DNA of 30,112 nucleotides from an uncultured Kiritimatiellota bacterium (GTDB lineage: Bacteria; Verrucomicrobiota; Kiritimatiellia; RFP12; UBA1067). Under the pieces are notes generated by a model. That model did not search any database and was not told the origin of the DNA. It saw only the letters and a list, made by a program, of their open reading frames with translations. The stretch covers positions 1 through 30,112 of the forward strand of contig CAKURH010000045.1 of assembly GCA_934675625.1 (NCBI GenBank). Reading direction: 5' to 3'. Below, piece after piece: positions 24,817-30,112 of the stretch (position 1 is the stretch's first letter; every line of letters begins with the position of its first letter). A program made the position numbers and the translations under genes.

Positions 24817-26907
24817 ATGATGCGCGGACTTCTGATTCTTTCGGCTTGTGTTGTCGCTTGTGGCGGCGTGACGGACGCGGCGGCGGACGCCCTCACGCCC
24901 GTCTACGTCGAGTCGGCGTTCCCGGTCGCAGAACGCGCGGCAGAGGCGGCGCGTCTGCGGGACGCGCTTGTGCGCGAACGCAATCGGGCGCAGGGCGTGA
25001 ACCGTCGGCTGGACGCGGCGTTTGGCGCGCTGCCGGCGGAGGCGCTGGAGCGCGTCCGTGCCGAAAAGCGCCGTTTCCTGCGGGAGCGCGCGTTCGCCTT
25101 CGCCGAGACGGCGCTGGCGCGCGGCGACGCGACGGGGCTCGGATTCGCCGAGCAGTCTCTGGCGGACGCGGCGACGATCAACGGCATGCTGGAAGACGAG
25201 CTCGCCGACTGGGCCGTCGCGCCGCGTCCGGCGAACGACCCGGTCGTCCTGAACGTGCGCGACTACGGCGCGGCGGGCGATGGCGTGGCCGATGACGCGC
25301 CCGCGTTCGCGCGGGCCTGTGCGGCGGTGCGCGCGCTCGGCGGGCGTCCGAGCGTCCTGCGCGTGCCGGCGGGCACGTATCGCCTCGCGAGCGTCCAGCA
25401 CGCGCAGCAGCGGTTCATCTGCACGCCGCGCGGGCTCTACGACGACAATCCGTGGACACTCAAGGCGTTCGGTCTCTTCGACAATCTCGCGAATTGCCTG
25501 GTCGAAGGCGATGGGCCGACGAACACGTTCCTCCGCGCCGGCTTCCACGGCCAGCAGGTCGCGCTCGTCAACTGCCGCAACACGCGGTTCAGGGGCTTCG
25601 AGCTGTCGATGGAGCGCGTGCCGTTCCTCGAAGGCGAGATCGAGAGCTGGGACGCGGATGCGCAGGCGTGTGTCGTCCGCCTCGACGCGGGCACGCTGCG
25701 GCCGGACGAGCCGAGCTGGACGCCAACCGACGACGAGCGTACGTTCGGCTACGAGAGCTTCGGCGCCGAATACGGCAAGGACGGATTGCTCATGCGCGAC
25801 GCGGCCGTGCTGCGGTGGGATCGGAAGACCTTCGTGGATCTCGGTGACGGGCGGTGGCGGATTCCGTTCGACGGATGCGTCTACCCGTCGCATGTCCGCA
25901 ACGTGAAGCCGGGCGGCAAGCTCGTGCTGCCGAACCGCACGAACGCCTACGGCGCGTTCGTGATGAAGTTCTGCACGGGCTGCACGGCGGAGGACGTGTG
26001 GGTACGGACGAGCCGGTCGTCGGCGTTCTGGTCGCTGCGGTCGGACCGCGCGACGTTCTTCCGCTGCCGCGTCTTCCCGTTGCCGGGGCGGTCGCTGTCG
26101 AGCAACGCCGACGGCTGCTTCGTCGATCCTGGCGCGTTCGTCTGGCAGTGCCGCTTCGAGAACGTGTGCGACGATGGGCTCAACGCGAAGTCGTACGCGA
26201 GCTGGACGCTGCCGGGGCACGCGCCGGTCGAGGTCGCGCGCGCCGACCTGGGCGCGAACAAGGGCGGCGAAGTCGCGACGTTCTTCGGCCCCTACACGGC
26301 GCAGTATCTCGCGAACCGGACGTTCGCGCATGATGACGCGCCGGTTCGGACGGCGAGCAACGGCTGGCGGCGCGTGTCGCGCTTCACGCGCGCGGTGGAC
26401 GGCCTGCGTCTCGGCGACAGCTGGATCTTCGAGACGCGCCAGCGCGGCATCGGCACGTATGTCGGCGCGTGCGCGTTCCGGAACGTGCGGCTCGCCGGGT
26501 GTGTCATCCAGACGCCATGCACGCTGGTCGAGGACGTGACGTTCGAGAACGTGCAGGACACGGGCGTCCGGCTCGGTTCGCTCGGCGACTTCCGCGAGGG
26601 GCCGCCGCCCTACGACGTGCTCGTGCGCAACGTCCGGATCGACGGGTGCAAGACGGGCGTCGCCGCGTGGCTTCGGATGTGCGACCGCGCGAAGACCAAG
26701 TGGTTCGACGTCGCCTGCGCGCCGATCCGGGGGCTCGACCTCGTCGGGGTCTCCGTCGCGCACGCGACGCGCGCGGCCTACGACTTCAGCAACGCGGGCG
26801 ACGTCCGGCTCGTGGACTGCACATCAGACGGACGTGAAGTGGACGCGGCGGACGTGAAGACGGCGCGCGTCGAGAACCTGAAAATCGAAAACACGAAGGA
26901 ACACTAA
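24817..26907 (+). CDS. Secreted right-handed beta-helix protein, pectate-lyase-like
   Basis: 696 residues. The N-terminus (MMRGLLILSACVVACGG) is a signal peptide with possible lipobox sequences (LSAC, VVAC), so it may be an outer-membrane lipoprotein. About 30-135 is an Ala/Arg/Glu-rich helical region. From about 142 (VLNVRDYGAAGDGVADDAPAF) it shows the pectate-lyase-superfamily start, followed by parallel beta-helix coils with repeated NVR/CRF/VxxVxxx strands. Catalytic residues cannot be assigned, so it may be a glycosidase, lyase or glycan-binding protein acting on pectin-like or other acidic polysaccharide. It starts 7 bases after the LamG gene. ATG at 24817 or the adjacent one at 24820. 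Confidence 0.8.
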   Translation: MMRGLLILSACVVACGGVTDAAADALTPVYVESAFPVAERAAEAARLRDALVRERNRAQGVNRRLDAAFGALPAEALERVRAEKRRFLRERAFAFAETALARGDATGLGFAEQSLADAATINGMLEDELADWAVAPRPANDPVVLNVRDYGAAGDGVADDAPAFARACAAVRALGGRPSVLRVPAGTYRLASVQHAQQRFICTPRGLYDDNPWTLKAFGLFDNLANCLVEGDGPTNTFLRAGFHGQQVALVNCRNTRFRGFELSMERVPFLEGEIESWDADAQACVVRLDAGTLRPDEPSWTPTDDERTFGYESFGAEYGKDGLLMRDAAVLRWDRKTFVDLGDGRWRIPFDGCVYPSHVRNVKPGGKLVLPNRTNAYGAFVMKFCTGCTAEDVWVRTSRSSAFWSLRSDRATFFRCRVFPLPGRSLSSNADGCFVDPGAFVWQCRFENVCDDGLNAKSYASWTLPGHAPVEVARADLGANKGGEVATFFGPYTAQYLANRTFAHDDAPVRTASNGWRRVSRFTRAVDGLRLGDSWIFETRQRGIGTYVGACAFRNVRLAGCVIQTPCTLVEDVTFENVQDTGVRLGSLGDFREGPPPYDVLVRNVRIDGCKTGVAAWLRMCDRAKTKWFDVACAPIRGLDLVGVSVAHATRAAYDFSNAGDVRLVDCTSDGREVDAADVKTARVENLKIENTKEH

Positions 26908-26920
26908 GGAGCAAGACGAA

Positions 26921-28837
26921 ATGAAGAGACTGGGAACACTGCTGTTGGTGGGCGTCTGTGCGGCGCACACGTTCGCCGAAGACGCGATGAAGACGCCGGA
27001 ACTGAAAGACACGCGGCTGGAAGGGCCGCTCGCCGTGAAGGCCGACCGGCTCTTCCGCAACCGCATTGCGGATCCGCTGATGCGCGAGACGATCTTCGAG
27101 GAGGCGCGGCGGGCGTTCGTCCAGCGCGACGACGACGAGGACGGCAATGGCGCGAAGGGGAACTGGCGCGGCGAGTTCTGGGGCAAGTCGATGCTGTGCG
27201 CCGCGCGCGTCGCCGACTATCTGGACGATGCCGCGCTGAAGGCGTGGATTCCCGGCGAGTGCGCGCGCCTTGCCGCGACGGCCGATGCGGACGGCTACAT
27301 CGGCAGCTATTCGTCCGCGACGAACTGCGTGCTCACGGGCGCGGACCTGGACCGTGACGAGTGCAACACGAACTGGAACCTCTGGGGCCGCAAGTACACG
27401 ATCTGGGCGTTGCTGGAGGCGTTCCGCGTGACGGGCGACGCGGCCGCGCGCGCAACCGCCGTCGCCCAGGCGCGGCATTTCATCGCGACCGTGGACAAGC
27501 TGGCGGCGCGCGGCGTCGGGCTCGCGGACACGGGGTGCCACTGGCTGAACGGTATCCCGACGATGAGCATCCTGAAGCCGATGCTGCTCCTCTACCGCGA
27601 GACGAAGGAGCCGGAGTTCCTGGCGTTCGCGAACCGGATCGTCGTGCAGTGGGATCGTGCGGACGACCGCCCGCCGAACTTCCTGCGCAACGCCGGGAAC
27701 GGACGGCCCTATCATGAATGGTATGCGCGGCCCGACTTCTGGGCGAAGACCTACGAGTCGCTCAGCTGCCTGGACGGGCTCGTCGAACATTACCGCGTCA
27801 CCGGGTCGCGGCGTTCGCTGGAGGCGGCGATTGCCGTGCGCGACGCGCTCGCGGCGCACGAGCGCAATCAGATCGGCGGCCTTGGCATCTGCGACAAGCT
27901 GATCGGCGCGGAGACGTTCACCTACGCCGCGACCGAGGTGTGCGACGTCATCCACTGGATTCGCCTCAATCTCGACCTCTTCCTGACGACGGGCGACAAG
28001 CGGTTCCTCGACGATGTGGAGACCTCCTATTTCAACGCCTTTCTCGCCGGCGTCGACCGGAGCGGAAACTGGGGCCCGCTGTTCGTGCGCGACTTCGCGC
28101 GGCACACCGTCAGCAAGGGACAGTGCGGCTACGCCTACCACCACTGCTGCATCGACAACGTGCCGCGCACATTCCTCGACATGGCGTCGTGCGCCGTCAC
28201 GCGCGACGCGGCGGGGACGTTCCACGTCAACTTCTTCCAGGACGCCACGGTGACGCTGGACGGCGTGACGTTCGAGATTCGCGGCGACTATCCGGCGCAC
28301 GGCACGGTGCGCGTGGCGGTGACGGGTGGTGCGGCGCAGGTCACGTTCCGCCGTCCGGCGTGGTGCCGCGACCTCGCCGTGGCGGAGGCGCGCGCGGACG
28401 GCAAGACGGTCTACACGCTGACGTTCGACATGAACCCGCGCGTCGTGTCGCGGCAGACCGTGCCGAGCCCCGACACGCCGGACGGCTTCTTCCTGCGCAA
28501 GTGGGGCGTTTGGCGCTACACGTTCGCGAACGGCGAAGACCTGAAGGCGCATCTGCCGGACGCGCCGTATGCGACCGTCCAGTACGGGCCGCTCGTGCTG
28601 GCGAAGGCCGCGCGGCTGGGGGCAAGCCGTGCGGAACTGACGCGGGCGGACACGGTGAACGGGCAGGGGTATTCGGTCCGGCTGACGCCACTGGCGGCGG
28701 CGGGCGTCTACGCGCCGTTTGCGGTCGAGCTGTCCAAGCCGGGCGCGCCGACGATCCGCACAAGGGCCTGCGCCTACGAGTCGGCGGGCGACGACCCGAC
28801 GGGCAACCGCTACTTCGCGTTCTCCATCCGCTTCTGA
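26921..28837 (+). CDS. GH127-like (DUF1680) glycosidase, probable beta-L-arabinofuranosidase
   Basis: 638 residues with an N-terminal signal peptide (MKRLGTLLLVGVCAAHTFA). The alpha/alpha-barrel catalytic domain contains the zinc/catalytic cysteine set of GH127: Glu339-x-Cys341 in TEVCD and Cys409-Cys410 in HHCCIDN, matching Glu338, Cys340, Cys417 and Cys418 of HypBA1, where the cysteine nucleophile works with zinc. YARPDFWAKTYESL and the barrel helices around GNWRGEFWGKS are also family-like. A beta-sandwich follows (from about 430). GH127 and relatives (GH146) remove beta-L-arabinofuranose; other activities occur in DUF1680. Exported, 13 bases after the beta-helix gene, with AAGGAG before the ATG. 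Confidence 0.88.
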   Translation: MKRLGTLLLVGVCAAHTFAEDAMKTPELKDTRLEGPLAVKADRLFRNRIADPLMRETIFEEARRAFVQRDDDEDGNGAKGNWRGEFWGKSMLCAARVADYLDDAALKAWIPGECARLAATADADGYIGSYSSATNCVLTGADLDRDECNTNWNLWGRKYTIWALLEAFRVTGDAAARATAVAQARHFIATVDKLAARGVGLADTGCHWLNGIPTMSILKPMLLLYRETKEPEFLAFANRIVVQWDRADDRPPNFLRNAGNGRPYHEWYARPDFWAKTYESLSCLDGLVEHYRVTGSRRSLEAAIAVRDALAAHERNQIGGLGICDKLIGAETFTYAATEVCDVIHWIRLNLDLFLTTGDKRFLDDVETSYFNAFLAGVDRSGNWGPLFVRDFARHTVSKGQCGYAYHHCCIDNVPRTFLDMASCAVTRDAAGTFHVNFFQDATVTLDGVTFEIRGDYPAHGTVRVAVTGGAAQVTFRRPAWCRDLAVAEARADGKTVYTLTFDMNPRVVSRQTVPSPDTPDGFFLRKWGVWRYTFANGEDLKAHLPDAPYATVQYGPLVLAKAARLGASRAELTRADTVNGQGYSVRLTPLAAAGVYAPFAVELSKPGAPTIRTRACAYESAGDDPTGNRYFAFSIRF

Positions 28838-28840
28838 GCC

Positions 28841-30025
28841 ATGCGGAAAATCAAGATCGGCATGTTTGGCCGGATTGTCCTGGCCATTCTCGGCGGCGTC
28901 GCGCTGGGCTTCGCGCTCGCGCACCTCGGCGGATTCGGCGCGGTGGGTCTGCGCGTCCTCAAGACGTTCAACGTCCTTTTCGCGCAGATCCTCAAGTTCA
29001 TCGTGCCGCTGCTGATTCTCGGTCTCGTCACGCCGGCCATCGCGGATGCGGGCAAGGGCGCGGGCCGACTTCTCCTGACGGTGATGGCCCTCTCGTACCT
29101 CTCGACGTGCGCGGCGGCGCTCTTCGCATACTTCACGGCTGGAAGCCTCCTGCCGTTCTACGTGTCGAAGGGGGCGATTGCCGCGACCGCGAAGGGTTTG
29201 GAGATCCTGCCGTATGTCGATCTCAAGATTCCGCCCGTGTGTGACGTGCTGACTGCGCTGGCGCTCGCGTTCATGGTCGGCGTCGGCGTGATTGTCACGG
29301 GCGCGTCGGCGCTGAAGCGCGGCTTCGAGGAATTCGGCGAAGTCGTCAAGCTGACGATTATGAGAGTGATCATCCCCGGCCTCCCGATCTATATCCTGAC
29401 GATGATCTGCGAGATGACGGCGTCCGGCAAGATCGGCGCGATGGCCGGAACGATGCTCAAGGTCATCGGCACGGGGTGGGCGCTGACGATTGTCTTCCTC
29501 GTCATCCTCTATTCAATCGCCGGACTCATCGCGCGGCGGAATCCGCTCGCCTGTCTTTGGAACATGTGTCCGGCCTACCTGACGGCGCTCTCCATCGCGT
29601 CTTCCTCGGCGGTGATTCCCGTGACGATCGAATGTTGCGGAAAGATGGGCGTCTCGAAGGACATGCGCAACTTCGTCGTGCCGCTCTGCGCGAATGTCCA
29701 CATGGTCGGCAGTGCAATCAAGCTCATCACGAGCGCGCTGGCGGTGATCCTCATCTTCGGGCTTGACGTCTCGTTCGCGCAGTTCTTCCACTTCGCGCTC
29801 ATGTTCGCGATTGCCGCCGTTGCCGCGCCGGGCGTGATGTGCGGCGTGCTGATGGCGTCACTCGGCTTCATCGAGTCCATCCTCGGCTTCACGCCGGAGC
29901 AGATCTCGATCGTGATGGCATTCTACATGGCGCTCGACGGCTACGGCCCGGCGGCGAACGTGACAGGCGACGGTGCAATCGCCCTTGTGGCGGATCGCCT
30001 CTTCGCGAAAAAGCCGGGGCTGTGA
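28841..30025 (+). CDS. DAACS-family dicarboxylate/amino acid:cation symporter with altered substrate motif
   Basis: 394 residues, polytopic, matching the glutamate/dicarboxylate symporter fold (GltP/DctA/SstT type). Seen: about eight transmembrane helices, the HP1 serine motif ASSSAVIPV (serines about 254-256), and NVTGDGAIALVADR near the C-terminus in place of the usual N-x-x-GDA segment. The helix-7 motif NMDG, whose aspartate binds sodium in GltPh, reads NVHMVG here (Asn285 onward), so ion and substrate use may differ. It is the last gene of the carbohydrate operon, 3 bases after the GH127 stop. It might import an acid released from the glycan, or an organic acid; this is inference. No SusC/D-type importer is present. 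Confidence 0.85.
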   Translation: MRKIKIGMFGRIVLAILGGVALGFALAHLGGFGAVGLRVLKTFNVLFAQILKFIVPLLILGLVTPAIADAGKGAGRLLLTVMALSYLSTCAAALFAYFTAGSLLPFYVSKGAIAATAKGLEILPYVDLKIPPVCDVLTALALAFMVGVGVIVTGASALKRGFEEFGEVVKLTIMRVIIPGLPIYILTMICEMTASGKIGAMAGTMLKVIGTGWALTIVFLVILYSIAGLIARRNPLACLWNMCPAYLTALSIASSSAVIPVTIECCGKMGVSKDMRNFVVPLCANVHMVGSAIKLITSALAVILIFGLDVSFAQFFHFALMFAIAAVAAPGVMCGVLMASLGFIESILGFTPEQISIVMAFYMALDGYGPAANVTGDGAIALVADRLFAKKPGL

Positions 30026-30047
30026 ACCGGTAGGTGTCTGGTACGCC

Positions 30048-30068
30048 GAGCAAAACTCGGTTGAACTA
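30048..30068 (+). terminator. Weak hairpin after the symporter gene
   Basis: CCGAG-CAAAA-CTCGG forms a 5-bp stem with a 5-nt loop about 25 bases after the stop, followed by TT but no real T-run. It could act as a weak terminator for the operon. A further dyad (ACTGTA/TACAGT) sits at the window's edge. Confidence 0.3.
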
Positions 30069-30112
30069 AATGAATGAAAGGAATCATTACTGTAAAGAAG
30101 TCGACGTACAGT

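Overview
The window is a GC-rich, almost entirely plus-strand bacterial segment with 25 supported protein genes; only ogt runs leftward. Gene content fits a Gram-negative anaerobe of the PVC group, most likely a gut-type Kiritimatiellota/Lentisphaerota relative. The grounds are LPS-type glycosyl- and acyltransferases, a XylR/AraC-type sugar regulator, LamG and beta-helix secreted proteins, a GH127-type glycosidase, and interspersed palindromic repeats inside genes. That assignment is inference from gene content; no rRNA or tRNA gene was seen.

Layout. 1-907 has no confident gene and holds one degenerate palindromic repeat. 908-1805 has a small exported proline-rich protein facing ogt. 1948-5222 is rbsK, a ten-helix sugar-type permease and a MurC-like ligase. 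5256-8437 is purE and gyrA. From the gyrA stop to 17823, nine genes follow with overlaps or gaps of at most 7 bases: an LA_2272-type surface-repeat protein, a DUF1893 protein, a GT4 glycosyltransferase, a WecE-type sugar aminotransferase, a GT8/LpxL-like acyltransferase fusion, a putative glycosyltransferase, a NodB-type deacetylase and two more DxD glycosyltransferases. Together they look like a cell-surface glycan (LPS/O-antigen or similar) locus that starts directly on the gyrA stop codon. 18024-22737 holds a flavoprotein, a Gfo/Idh/MocA dehydrogenase, an RsmC-like methyltransferase, a TadA-like deaminase and a XylR-like regulator. 22765-30025 is a carbohydrate-use operon: promoter, 18-bp tandem repeat in the leader, a LamG/EF-hand secreted protein interrupted at a poly-G tract, a beta-helix protein, a GH127-like enzyme and a DAACS-type symporter.

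The most striking content is the repeats. Palindromic elements, built from arms with three ACGAAT-type units at a 10-bp period, sit inside three genes (the MurC-like gene, wecE and the GT8 fusion; five sites). They are always read in the same frame, adding a peptide like SHESSRIDTN...IREDSCRFV without a stop. A second type with a 9-bp period adds (Asp-x-x)n peptides to the GT4 gene, and a third (CGGAG/GCAGAG units) lies between genes and, as a single arm, inside the methyltransferase gene. A GT8 paralogue in the same cluster lacks the insertions and serves as an internal control. This resembles the in-frame palindromic elements of Rickettsia in principle but not in sequence.

Two other signals stand out. 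A run of 14 G puts the signal peptide of the LamG protein out of frame with its body by one base (phase-variable switch, or assembly error). Seven promoters share an extended -10 (TGn-TATAAT-like), and at rbsK and gyrA the ATG lies 8 nt after the -10, which predicts leaderless mRNAs.
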